Shown: piece by piece, positions 46,290 through 57,800 of the stretch
How the letters are laid out: the number at the start of each line of letters is the position of its first letter
Position numbering within the stretch: position 1 is the stretch's first letter
Assembly (NCBI GenBank): GCA_047967505.1
Contig: CM106539.1
Direction: 5' to 3' (one strand)
DNA length: 64,000 nt
Origin: Dipteris shenzhenensis
Lineage: Eukaryota > Polypodiophyta > Polypodiopsida > Gleicheniales
Made by a program: the position numbers and the translations under genes
Notes under the pieces: model-generated
Database searches by the model: none
The model's input: only the letters and a program-made list of their open reading frames with translations
Told to the model about the DNA's origin: nothing

Positions 46290-47015
46290 ACCCGAAACGC
46301 CGAAACCCACGGCGTTTTGCTCAAAGCTTTCCTAATCTCTAAACTAAGCTCTCCAAAATCTCCTCCCACCTATTTTCACTGACCTCCCATCTATTCCAAG
46401 CAACCTCCTACCCTATTTCCCACTCCTCACCCTCCTCCTACCTCTTGTGCACCCTCTCTCTCCTTTTTCCCTCTTTGGTTTCCAGAAAGAAAGTTCTTCA
46501 AAAGGTGAGTTTTTTTCAACAATGTAGGTTGTTTGTTTGTTAGCTTTGGTTTTGTGAGTGTTTCTACTTGTATTGCTAAAGTTTTAAACTAGTTTTCATG
46601 CTTGATTAGAAAGGATTCAAACAAAAAACGAAATTTCAAGAAAGAAAGAAAATTTCAAGAAAGAAAGAAAGAAACTCACCTCTTCTTTCTGTATTTCTCT
46701 TCCTTCTCTTCCTTCTCTTCTCCTCAATCTCCTCCTTTCCTTGTCTCCTCAATCTTCTCTTTCCTTGTCTCCTTTCAAGAATTTGCTTTTGTGATCTCCT
46801 CTTTCCACTAACATCTTATTTGAAAAAATGGATTGTTTTCTCTCTTTTGTAGTGCCAGTCCACTACACCGAGCGGGACATAGTCTCTCTTTCGTGGGCCC
46901 AGTCCACTACACCGAGCGGGACATACTTTTACAGGTAAGTGCTTCCTCTTCTTTCCATTTAAGCTTTTTGTTATTTGCATTTGCCTGCAGCTAGCGCCTT
47001 AAGCGCTAGCTGCAG
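46290..47015 (+). promoter_or_regulatory. TNPA leader with duplicated block and perfect hairpin
   Basis: Contains a GGTGAGT donor-like site near 46502, two direct copies of CAGTCCACTACACCGAGC (about 46857 and 46900), a CAG|GTAAGT-like site at 46932, and a perfect hairpin at 46985-47015 (arms CTGCAGCTAGCGC, loop CTTAA). Conserved in elements 1 and 3. It probably holds 5' UTR and splice sites of the TNPA transcript. An ATG follows the hairpin (GTGATGGGC), but its frame runs into the array. Confidence 0.5.
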
Positions 47016-47024
47016 TGATGGGCG

Positions 47025-50000
47025 TAGGAACCCTCTCCTCCCCCTTCTCTTTTTCTCATTTTCCCCCTTCTCTTTTTTCCCTCTTCTCTTATTCTCTCTT
47101 TCCCCCTCTCTCTTTTCCCTTCTCTCTTTCCTTTCCCCCTTATTCTCTATTTCCGCATCCCTCTTATTCTCTTATGCTTATGCTTCTCTCATTCCGCATA
47201 AGCTCCTCCTCTATTTCCGCATGAGCATAAGCTCATGCTTATGCTCATTCATGAGCATGAGCTTATGCGTAAGTTTCCGCAAGAGCTTATGCGGAAATAG
47301 AGAATGAGAGAAGCATACGCTTCTCTCATTCTCTTTTTCCGCATAAGCTCCTTCTCTCATTCCGCATAAGCTCCTTCTCTATTTCCGCATGAGCATAAGC
47401 ATGAGCTTATGCTTATGCTTATGCATAAGCATAAGCATAAGCATAAGCATAAGCTCATGCTTATGCTCATTCTTCATGCTTATGCTCATTCATGTCCATG
47501 AGCTTATGCGTAAGTTTCCGCAAGAGCTTATGCGGAAATAGAGAATGAGAGAAGCATATGCTTCTCTCATTCTCTTTTTCCGCATAAGCTCCTTCTCTCA
47601 TTCCGCATAAGCTCCTTCTCTATTTCCGCATGAGCATAAGCATGAGCTTATGCTTATGCTTATGCTTATGCTCATGCTTATGCTTATGCTTATGCTTATG
47701 CTTCTCTCATTCTCTTTTTCCGCATAAGCTCCTTCTCTCATTCCGCATAAGCTCCTTCTCTATTTCCGCATGAGCATAAGCATGAGCTTATGCTTATGCT
47801 TATGCTTATGCTCATGCTTATGCTTATGCTTATGCTTATGCTCATGCATAAGCATAAGCATAAGCTCATGCTTATGCTCGTTCTTCATGCTTATGCTCAT
47901 TCATGTCCATGAGCTTATGCGTAAGTTTTCGCAAGAGCTTATGCGGAAATAGAGAATGAGAGAAGCATATGCTTCTCTCATTCTCTTTTTCCGCATAAGC
48001 TCCTTCTCTTATTCCACATGCAAGTTTCCGCAAGTTTCCGCATGAGCTCCTTCTCTTATTCCGCATAAGCTCCTTCTCTCATTCCGCATAAGCTCCTTCT
48101 CTATTTCCGCATGAGCATAAGCATGAGCTTATGCTTATGCTTATGCTTATGCTTATGCATAAGCATAAGCATAAGCTCATGCTTATGCTCATTCATCCGC
48201 AAGAGCTTATGCGTAAGTTTCCGCAAGAGCTTATGCGGAAATAGAGAATGAGAGAAGCATATGCTTCTCTCATTCTCTTTTTCCGCATAAGCTCCTTCTC
48301 TTATTCCGCATGCAAGTTTCCGCAAGTTTCCGCATGAGCTCCTTCTCTTATTCCGCATAAGCTCCTTCTCTCATTCCGCATAAGCTCCTTCTCTATTTCC
48401 GCATGAGCATAAGCTCCTTCTCATGCTTATGCTCATTCCGCATAAGCTCCTTCTCATGCTTATGCTCATTCATCCGCAAGAGCTTATGCGTAAGTTTCCG
48501 CAAGAGCTTATCCGCAAGTTTCCGCAAGTGCTCCTTCTCTTTTTCCGCATAAGCTCCTCCTCTATTTCTGCATGAGCATAAGCATGAGCTTATGCTTATG
48601 CTTATGCATAAGCATAAGCATAAGCTCATGCTTATGCTCATTCATGAGCATGAGCTTATGCGTAAGTTTCCGCAAGAGCTTATGCGGAAATAGAGAATGA
48701 GAGAAGCATATGCTTCTCTCATTCTCTTTTTCCGCATAAGCTCCTTCTCTCATTCCGCATAAGCATAAGCATGAGCTCCTTCTCTCCTTCTCTCCGCATA
48801 AGCTCCTTCTCTCATTCCGCATAAGCATAAGCATAAGCATAAGCTCCTTCTCTCCTTCTCTTATCCGCAAGTGCTCCTTCTCTTTTTCCGCATAAGCTCC
48901 CTCTCTTTTTCCGCATGAGCATAAGCATGAGCTTATGCTTATGCTTATGCTCATGCATAAGCATAAGCATAAGCTCATGCTTATGCTCATTCTTCATGCT
49001 TATGCTCATTCATGAGCATGAGCTTATGCGTAAGTTTCCGCAAGAGCTTATGCGGAAATAGAGAATGAGAGAAGCATATGCTTCTCTCATTCTCTTTTTC
49101 CGCATAAGCTCCTTCTCTTATTCCGCATGCAAGTTTCCGCAAGTTTCCGCATGAGCTCCTTCTCTTATTCCGCATAAGCTCCTTCTCTCATTCCGCATAA
49201 GCTCCTTCTCTATTTCCGCATGAGCATAAGCATGAGCTTATGCTTATGCTTATGCATAAGCATAAGCATAAGCTCATTCTTCGCATGAGCTTATGCGTAA
49301 GTTTCCGCAAGAGCTTATACGGAAATAGAGAATGAGAGAAGCATATGCTTCTCTCATTCTCTTTTTCCGCATACGCTCCTTCTCTCATTCCGCTTAAGCT
49401 CCTTCTCTATTTCCGCATGAGCATAAGCATGAGCTTATGCTTATGCTTATGCTTATGCTTATGCATAAGCATAAGCATAAGCTCATGCTTATGCTCATTC
49501 TTCGCATGAGCTTATGCGTAAGTTTCTGCAAGAGCTTATACGGAAATAGAGAATGAGAGAAGCATATGCTTCTCTCATTCTCTTTTTCCGCATAAGCTCC
49601 TTCTCTCATTCCGCTTAAGCTCCTTCTCTATTTCCACATGAGCATAAGCATGAGCTTATGCTTATGCTTATGCTTATGCTTATGCATAAGCATAAGCATA
49701 AGCTCATGCTTATGCTCATTCATCCGCAAGCATAAGCATGAGCATAAGCATGAGCTTATGCTTATGCTTATGCATAAGCATAAGCATAAGCTCATGCTTA
49801 TGCTCATTCATGAGCATGAGCTTATGCGTATTCTTCCGCAAGAGCTTATGCGGAAATAGAGAATGAGAGAAGCATATGCTTCTCTCATTCTCTTTTTCCG
49901 CATAAGCTCCTTCTCTTATTCCGCATGCAAGTTTCCGCATGAGCTCCTTCTCTTATTCCGCATAAGCTCCTTCTCTCATTCCGCATAAGCTCCTTCTCTA

Positions 50001-50870
50001 TTTCCGCATGAGCATAAGCATGAGCTTATGCTTATGCTTATGCTTATGCTTATGCATAAGCATAAGCATAAGCTCAAGCTTATGCTCATTCATCCGCAAG
50101 AGCTTATGCGTAAGTTTCCGCAAGAGCTTATCCACAAGTTTCCGCAAGTGCTCCTTCTCTTTTTCCGCATAAGCTCCTCCTCTATTTCCGCATGAGCATA
50201 AGCATGAGCTTATGCTTATGCTTATGCATAAGCATAAGCATAAGCTCATGCTTATGCTCATTCATGAGCATGAGCTTATGCGTAAGTTTCCGCAAGAGCT
50301 TATGCGGAAATAGAGAATGAGAGAAGCATATGCTTCTCTCATTCTCTTTTTCCGCATAAGCTCCTTCTCTCATTCCGCATAAGCATAAGCATGAGCTCCT
50401 TCTCTCCTTCTCTCCGCATAAGCTCCTTCTCTCATTCCGCATAAGCATAAGCATAAGCATAAGCTCCTTCTCTCCTTCTCTTATCCGCAAGTTTCCGCAA
50501 GTGCTCCTTCTCTTTTTCCGCATAAGCTCCCTCTCTTTTTCCGCATGAGCATAAGCTTATGCGTATGCTTATGCTTATGCTTATGCATAAGCATAAGCAT
50601 AAGCTCATGCTTATGCTCATTCTTCATGCTTATGCTCATTCATGTCCATGAGCTTATGCGTAAGTTTCCGCAAGAGCTTATGCGGAAATAGAGAATGAGA
50701 GAAGCATATGCTTCTCTCATTCTCTTTTTCCGCATAAGCTCCTTCTCTTATTCCGCATGCAAGTTTCCGCAAGTTTCCGCATGAGCTCCTTCTCTTATTC
50801 CGCATAAGCTCCTTCTCTCATTCCGCATAAGCTCCTTCTCTATTTCCGCATGAGCATAAGCTCCTTCTCC
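47025..50870. repeat. 3.8-kb array of palindromic GCTTATGC/GCATAAGC units
   Basis: Higher-order units of roughly 240-460 bp contain TTCCGCATAAGCTCC, TATTTCCGCATGAGC, runs of GCTTATGC/GCATAAGC, and a perfect 34-bp palindrome centred on GCATATGC (for example 47541-47574). The palindrome is further flanked by TGCGGAAA and TTTCCGCA. I count about eleven copies of the palindrome. The open frames rich in Met, Leu, His and Lys are repeat artefacts. The array separates the leader hairpin from the TNPA start. Confidence 0.9.
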
Positions 50871-51086
50871 TTCTCTTTCCCTTTCTCTCATTCTCTATTT
50901 CCTCGTTCTCATTCTTTTCTTTCCTTTACATCTTCTTTCCCTCTTATCTTTCCCTCTTTCCTTTCCCTCTTTCCTTTCCCTCTTCTTTCCTTTCCCTCTT
51001 CTTTCTTCTTGCCTATGCCTATGCCTATGAGAATGCTCATGTTTGTTTATTTGTTTTCTGTTTTCGTGTTTGTGTCTATGTTAGAC

Positions 51087-52686
51087 ATGGGATCACGTCG
51101 CTCATCGGACGAGTACGGACAGCCTCGCAGGAGGAGAGCTCACGATCTATATGCTCCAGAGGACTTTGATTCCTCTCAGGCGACTACCCCGAGGACTACC
51201 CCTGGTCCGACTCCTCTCGGTCCTAGCACTGTGACTACCCCTGGTCCGACCCCTCTTCCACGTAGCACTGCGACTACCCCTCAGGGGACTCCTTTGCTAG
51301 CCGCGCATGGCTTTGTTGGGACTCCCGACGAGTTTGTAGTACAGATGAGATATGAGGAGGCAGCGAGATTCTTCTCTCTGCTCTCTCAGAGGACCTCCGC
51401 AATTCCTTCCCCTACACCGACGGGTGGACGTACAGCCCAGCCATCCCCTCGCGCCCCTTCGACCGCGGGATCATCACCTGCGCATGCCTCCCGCAAGGGA
51501 AGGAAGAGTAGGATGGGCGGCTCATGTTGTGCTGACTCAGGAGATGTAGACGAGTCAGCACACTCACGCTCCTTTAGGTCTCCACTTGGTCCGGAGACAC
51601 AGTATCAGTCAGGTCCCTTTCCCTCTCCTACTCCCACAGCTACTCCTCGATCCGGAAGCGGTCGCGCAGCTTCCACTCCTTCAGACTCTGCTACCGTCAG
51701 TCCCCCTTACTCATCAGGGGATCTCTCCTATCAAATCACATCTGCCGGAGAGATAATAGAAGACAAAAAGGGCAAAGCAGTGATGGCCGCCATGAGGCGG
51801 TTGATGAGTCATCACTTCAAGAGCGGCATAAATATCGATTGGCGGTATCAAGATGGCCAAAAGAAACAGGCGGTGATCGATGAGTTAAAACTCAGATTTC
51901 CTAATCCGCCAAATGTGGAGTTTAATAACAGTTATATGCTCGAGCGCATGGGTTTGGTCCTAAAGCATCGCAGATCAACCATGCGTACTTCCATTACAAA
52001 GGGGTTGTCTACTTCCATTACAAAGGGGTTGTCTAAACCCAGCTGGGCAGACAAAGCTGATTGGAAGTTCTTGAAGAAGCAGAATAGGGACCATCCTGAA
52101 ATGTTCGAGGGTCAAAGGAGGGCTGCGAAGAGACGGCTGGATGTCGTAGGTACTTCGCACTTTGGTGCAGGTGGACGGTATGCGTTCGAGGCAACCTTGG
52201 TAAGTTTACTTCTTTCCATTTAATGTATTGTTCTATTTGTTTTACTTACATATTACATGCACTTTAGCTAACTCTAACTCTCGTAAATTGGATCCACAGC
52301 AAGCTGCGATGGGTCGTCTTCCTACGGATGCAGAGACGCGGCGCGCATTTCGGATAGGAACCAAGCCGTGGTTCATTGAGCAAGAGGCAATGGGAGCGAC
52401 AGTCGATTGGGCTGAGGTGGCTGCTCGCACGGTATAAGTTTACTCCTGCTTGTAATCTCACTTTTTAATTTAAGTTCCAATCTAATTTTCGATTTATATG
52501 GTTCAGTCTCAGGGTCAAAGCTCAAGCGTCCCATCATCAGAGACGAGCGATCAACAGGGGCAAGGATCGGACGCAGGTGCCGATGACGAAGGAGAAGACG
52601 CAGGTGTCGGGGACGAGGGAGAAGATGCAGGTGCCGAGGACCAGGGAACAGCCCAACAAGACGATTCGGATTCGGATTCGGATTAG
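51087..52686 (+). CDS. TNPA-like CACTA accessory protein (Transposase_24 type), intact, 3 exons
   Basis: Exons 51087-52199, 52300-52431 and 52507-52686, all phase 0 with GT..AG borders, give about 474 residues without a stop. The N-terminus is Arg/Ser/Thr/Pro-rich with repeated TTPGPTPL. The core (about residues 225-370) has RRLMSHHF, LKLRFPNPPN, KPSWADKADWKFLKK and GTSHFGAGG, the W..F..Q/TS.xF pattern of plant En/Spm accessory proteins. The C-terminus is acidic (GEDAG repeats, DSDSDSD). A Met at 51078 is an alternative start. A 24-bp in-frame tandem duplication lies at 51990-52037. It would bind subterminal motifs and aid transposition in the nucleus. Confidence 0.75.
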
Positions 52687-52887
52687 TAGTGGTAGTAGCA
52701 TTTTTCATATCCGCTCGTTAGAGCCATTTTGTATCACCCTTTTACAGGGTAATTTTGTTTCAAACACAGTTGTATATGTATATGCATTTCTTCCTCATCG
52801 TTCACAAGAACAATTTTGTATCACCCTGCAAGCAAGGGAAATTTTGTTATAAAAAACTTTCTTTTGTAATTACAAAAAAAAAAAAAA

Positions 52888-52940
52888 GGTTAGTGGGGCT
52901 AAACAGGGCTTCCTTTTGGCCCTGTTTAGCCCCACTAACC
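52888..52940. terminator. Perfect 3' hairpin after the TNPA-like gene
   Basis: Two 22-bp perfectly complementary arms (GGTTAGTGGGGC.. and ..GCCCCACTAACC) around a 9-base loop, preceded by an A-run and followed by TTTTTTT. Also present in element 1. It lies about 200 bp past the stop at 52686, so it may be in or just after the 3' UTR. Confidence 0.65.
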
Positions 52941-52959
52941 ATTTTTTTAACCTTCTGTT

Positions 52960-53135
52960 AATCGTCGCTATATAGCGACGTTTACCAGTGTCGCTATATA
53001 GCGACGATTAACAGAGTCGCTATATAGCGACGTTTTTATCGTCGCTATATAGCGACGTTTACATCGTCGCTATATAGCGACGATTAACAGCGTCGCTATA
53101 TAGCGATGGTTTATAGCGACGCTCCTTTTCCGACG
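52960..53135. repeat. Right subterminal repeats of CACTA element 2
   Basis: Six or seven GTCGCTATATAGCGAC cores, one degraded (AGCGATGG), end before the terminal GCGTCGGTATTTCCGTCGG segment. Confidence 0.85.
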
Positions 53136-53238
53136 ATTTTAACGACTTTTATAGCGACCTTTGCGCCCGTGAAAAAAAAAATTTTTAATGTAAAAAGCGT
53201 CGGTATTTCCGTCGGAAAATGGCCTATGCCTTGTAGTG

Positions 53239-54453
53239 AGATTAGAGGAGCAAAGAAGGGCGCATGAACACTTGGTCAACTATGTTTGATGACAGAGGTG
53301 ATCTGTGCTGAAGAACCCAAGTGTCTTGAAGAGGCATAGGGTGATGATAGGTGGATGGAGGCTATGCAGTTAGAGTATGGCTCCATAATGAAGAACAACA
53401 ATTGGGACCTTGTGGATCGACCACCAAAATGCAAGGTCATCCGCACCAAGTGGGTGTACAAGACCAAGTATAAGTCCGACGGCACGTTGGATAAGTACAA
53501 GGCTCAGCTCGTTGCAAAAGGATTCGCTTAGGTACATGGTTTTGATTATCAGGATACTTTTGCTCCCACAGGTCGACTAACCAGAATTCGTAGTGGTTTG
53601 GCTTTAGCAGCACAAGAAAGTTGGCTCGTGTTTCAGATGGATGTAAAATCTGCCTTTCTAAATGGAGATCTCAAGGAGGAGGTATATGTAGAATAACCAC
53701 CAGGTTTTGTGATCCTCGGTTCAGAAGGTAAAGTCTGTAAACTGAAGAAGGCACTTTATGGGCTGAAACATGCCCCACGAGTGTGGTACCAGTGGACTGA
53801 TGCCTACTTTTTGCAAAATAGGTTCAGGAGGAGCCCATCTGATGCAAATTTGTATAACTACAGAGAAGGCGGCAGGTGTATGATCGTGGTCCTTTATGTG
53901 GACGACCTTGTCATAACAGGGAACCATGAACAGAATATCTCGCAGACAAAGCATTTGCTAGGAAGAGAGTTTGAAATGATAGACCTTGGACTCATGCAAA
54001 TCTATTTGGGGATTGAAGTTTGGCAAGACCCAAAACAGGATCATCTCACAGCTGAAGTATGCTGGAGAGATACTGAAGGCATTTGGCATGGCTGAGTGCA
54101 AGATAGTTGGCACCCATATGGAGGTTGACGTGAAGCTCTCAAACGAGGATTCATCACCGCTGGTGGATGAAGTAAAGTACAGAAGTCTTGTCGGTAGCTT
54201 GATTTACTTATGTAACATGCGGCCCGACATCAGCTTTGCAACTAGTGTACTAAGCAGGTTTTCCAATAAGCCCCGGGAGAACCATTGGAGGGCAGGGATG
54301 CGAGTGCTGAAATACATCAATCACCTATACCAAGGGCAACATCTTGGCCGGATTCTGTGACTTGGATTGGGTAGGAGACGTGGACAACAAGAGATCAGTG
54401 ACAATTTACTATTTCTCACTTGGATCTGGAGCTGTGTCATGGGTCAGCAAGAA
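53239..54453 (+). pseudogene. Copia RT and start of RNase H, between two CACTA elements
   Basis: Continues the copia cut at 41469: [59 protein letters not shown] and YVDDLV (active-site YVDD kept), then SLVGSLIYLCNMRPDISFA and GSGAVSWVS. Stops at about 53530 and 53695 and a frameshift near 54040 inactivate it; the KGTLD..LAGF segment is also altered near 54320. CACTA element 3 cuts RNase H at 54453. Confidence 0.85.
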
Positions 54454-54474
54454 CACTACTACACACGCATCCTA

Positions 54475-54650
54475 TTGCGACGTTTACGTACCGACGATTA
54501 GCACCCGCTTAGCGTTAATCGTCGGTATAAAAATCGGGTTTCGTAAATCGTCGCTATATAGCGACTTTTGCTAAAAGTCGCTATATAGCGACGTTAGTAA
54601 AAGTCGCTATATAGCGACGCTGAGACAAAATATTATAGCGACGTTTTATA
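54475..54650. repeat. Left subterminal repeats of CACTA element 3
   Basis: The same CCGACGATTAGC..GTTAATCGTCGG inverted pair and three to four GTCGCTATATAGCGAC cores. Fewer copies than in element 2. Confidence 0.85.
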
Positions 54651-54815
54651 GAGAGGTTTTTTTTTTTTTTTAGGCCTTAAAAATTATTTTTTTCCAATGA
54701 CAAAATTTTTTAAATTTTCATACATGTTTGAGCTCATAGAGAATTAAAAAATGAGAGCATGTACATCAAGCCTTTGAAGCTCATATATTCATGTCCAAGT
54801 TTGAGATGAGAAAAA

Positions 54816-57800
54816 TCAAATAAGAGCATTTACATCAACTGTTTCATCTTGAGCCAAGTCTAAGGCGCCAAGCAAGTCTATCTCCAACTCTATACCGAGT
54901 TGATCTCCTATATCATCATCGTACTCTAGTATCGTACGTTCACCTAAAAGTATTTGATCATCTTCTTCAATTAAGCTTAAGTGTGGTGATTGATCTTGAT
55001 GATTGTTGTCTTCCTCGTCAATATCGTGATCTCCATCCTCCTCCCGTGCAATGTCATTATGCGCATCTTCTTCTTGCCTCATATGGTGATCTACATCTTC
55101 TTCGCTAGATTCATCAATTGGATCCGGCATTGGTAGTGGCATCTCCATATCCACATCTCGATCTTCAAAAATCTGCTTACTTCGTGGTGCAACTTGGATC
55201 ACGTACCACCATCTTGGATCAAAACGATCCGGATGAAAAACCACCTATATTGAAGATGAAAAATCACGTGCCGAATGTCATCAATTATATATATATCAAT
55301 GGACTTAAAAAACGAAAGCTTCGACTAATTAAATCATTAGTATGCACCTGCTCACAGTGCTCGAGAAGAACAAAAGTATCACTTTCATCGGTCCAATGTT
55401 TGGTGGAGTCTATTGCAAAGAGATCGCTACTTCTTTTCTCACTGTCGCATGGGGACCGTTGTAAGTAGTTCTAAACCATTTTACATCAAGAATGAAAATA
55501 GTAAATCGTTTGAAATCAATTTCATAGATGTCGCGTATGGTTCCACAATAATCCAACTGTGAGGAGAGAAGATTGGTATCCGAAGCACTTGCTCGGCTAT
55601 CTTGTGTGAAGTTAGCCATGACTCCACAATCATACGTGACTCTCTTTGAATCGATGCGTTCCACGTGAAAATGGCATCCATATGACCATAATGCACTGTA
55701 CTTTTTGTACTGTAAAAGAGCATCATTAAAACAATGAAGATGCACCTATTTTATAGCATATATTGCCACAAATAATTACTTAATTACGTCAAGAGATAAG
55801 AAACTTACATGCACCATATATCCAAATGATAACTCCTGCTCGCGCTCGTTTATTGTCTCTCCATCACGTTCGGCTTTACGTACAGCTAGTTGTAGCCAAT
55901 CAAGTGACATGTGAGTAGGGAGAAGAGCTAGATCTCGTCGATATGGTTGTGATCGCCTGTACATTACTCTGAATCTCGTCCTTGCATTTATTCTTTCTGC
56001 TTTGGCCACTTCATATCTCTCAATCCACTTCTGCATCTCAGGGCTATTGAGGATACAAAACTTATTGAATTTCTCCATTTGCTCTTCGCTCATCTTTCTT
56101 TCAGTCCCTTTTCCTTAGGGGACCTCGCCAATGATGCGATCATCATCCTTGTTGTGCCAAGCTTGCGGCATATTAGGATCCGTGGATGCAAGAAACTCTG
56201 TGATATATACTAATGACTCTTGCACAAGCCATCCCTCTGCCATGCTTGCTTCTGGTCTTGCTCTTTGTCTTACAAACCCCTTTAAAGTTTTCATAAACCG
56301 CTCGAGAAAAAACATCCATCGATTATGAACGGTACCTGCTATAGCCACCTCATCAACTATGTGCACAAGCAAGTGGACTTGAGTTGTCATAATGCTTGAG
56401 GGAAAGTGCTTCTCAAGCAAGCGTACGGCTTCGATGGATTCCACCCTAGCCTTCTCGATGCTCGATATAGAGATCTCTTTTTGAGATATCCACCTATTTC
56501 ACATGTCCATGCATATGTAAGATATTTGAGATATCCACCTATTTCACATGTCCATGAAGAAAATACATAATGGGAATTGATAGTAAGCATACCTCACAAT
56601 ACCACAGATCTTGAATATAGCATTTCTAACATCTTCTTGTAAGCACCCTTTTATTGTAATTGGAAGGATGAACTATCAAAGCAACAATGAAATCATGTCA
56701 ACAATATAACATAATAATAATTACGCTAATGCATCACTATTATCGGTACACTAATTCTACTTAGAATACCTGTAAGACCTTGTGCCAATCATGGGACTTG
56801 AGGCCACTAAGCTTATTGTTCTTTGAAAATGCTCCTTTCAAGCAACGCATGTACCCTGTCGGTGTTTGAAAAGAGGCAATGTCTGCCTTGATCGCTGCCT
56901 CCTCCCTCGTAGAGAGGATCCACATTGCTTTCGGGAGGACAACTTTTCCTGAAGCATGCACTTGGGGCCACAAACGAGACATCCTATTCATAGCACGCAA
57001 GTCTTCTCACATTCCTCTCGAGTCCTTGGAACCAACCAAGTGTGCCCAAATGGTAGCCCCCACATTCTTAAAGATATGCATGGGATCCAAGAGATGATTG
57101 ATTTGTAACTGACCCCAATAAGGAAGCTCGTGAAAGATCGATAGCCTCTTCATACCAGGAGAAGGTTCCTCTCCATTCTCCCTCCAAGCTTTAATCCAAT
57201 CACTTGCTTGCAAATATGATGGTGGTGGATCAAGCTGACCTCCACGTGCGAGATGGTCGAGCGGAAGGTATCGAGCATGACCTTCATAAACATTTTTCCT
57301 CATATGTTTGGAGTAGCGTGCAAGCGATTTCAGAGCGGGTCCACAAACAGGACAAGCATGGTACCCACTTGTAACAAGCCCTACACGCGTGCATGAATAT
57401 GTTAGTACAAGACATGCGTGCAAAAGAGAGTAAAAAAAGCATAATCTCTCATTGTACATGTAAAGACATAACCACGTACCTGTGCACTCTCCATATCCTG
57501 GGTAGTCATGCATGGTCCACATCAAGATAACCCTGACCAAAATATCATTGGTATGCCTAGGAGCTCTGGAAATGTCAAAGACCTGCACTCCTCTCCATAA
57601 TATCTGTAACTCCTCTATCAAAGGTGCCATGTACACGTCCATGTTTTTTGCCTTGTACTTTCCAGGCACAAGTAGTGCAAGCATGAGGTGTCCCTTTTTT
57701 ATTGTTAGCCATGGTGGGATATTGTAATTCACCATGACTATGGGCCATGTCGACCAAGATGTCGAGCTTAACCCGAAAGGATTCACGCCGTCCATAGCTA

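Larger units (their letters stand above)
41470..53238. mobile_element. CACTA element 2, 11.8 kb, with transposase and intact TNPA-like gene
   Basis: The right end is ..GGCCTATGCCTTGTAGTG at 53238. The left end matches the family terminus from CTACACACGCATCC, but the outer five bases read CGGTC instead of CACTA, and no 3-bp duplication is seen (CAC against AGA). Contents left to right: subterminal repeats, minus-strand TNP2 transposase (41909-45975), internal motif cluster, leader and hairpin, a 3.8-kb palindromic array, plus-strand TNPA-like gene, 3' hairpin, right subterminal repeats. The transposase is frameshifted and the left terminus is damaged, so it is probably immobile, though it may still supply TNPA. 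Confidence 0.88.

Noticed and set aside
47000-50810. Many 60-140 codon frames repeating MLMLMHKHKHE or ISISSCLC
   Set aside because: Translation of the palindromic array in several frames; no gene signals.
47025-50870. Possible CRISPR array because of regularly repeated palindromes
   Set aside because: Units vary in length, spacers are themselves repetitive, there are no cas genes and the context is a plant transposon.
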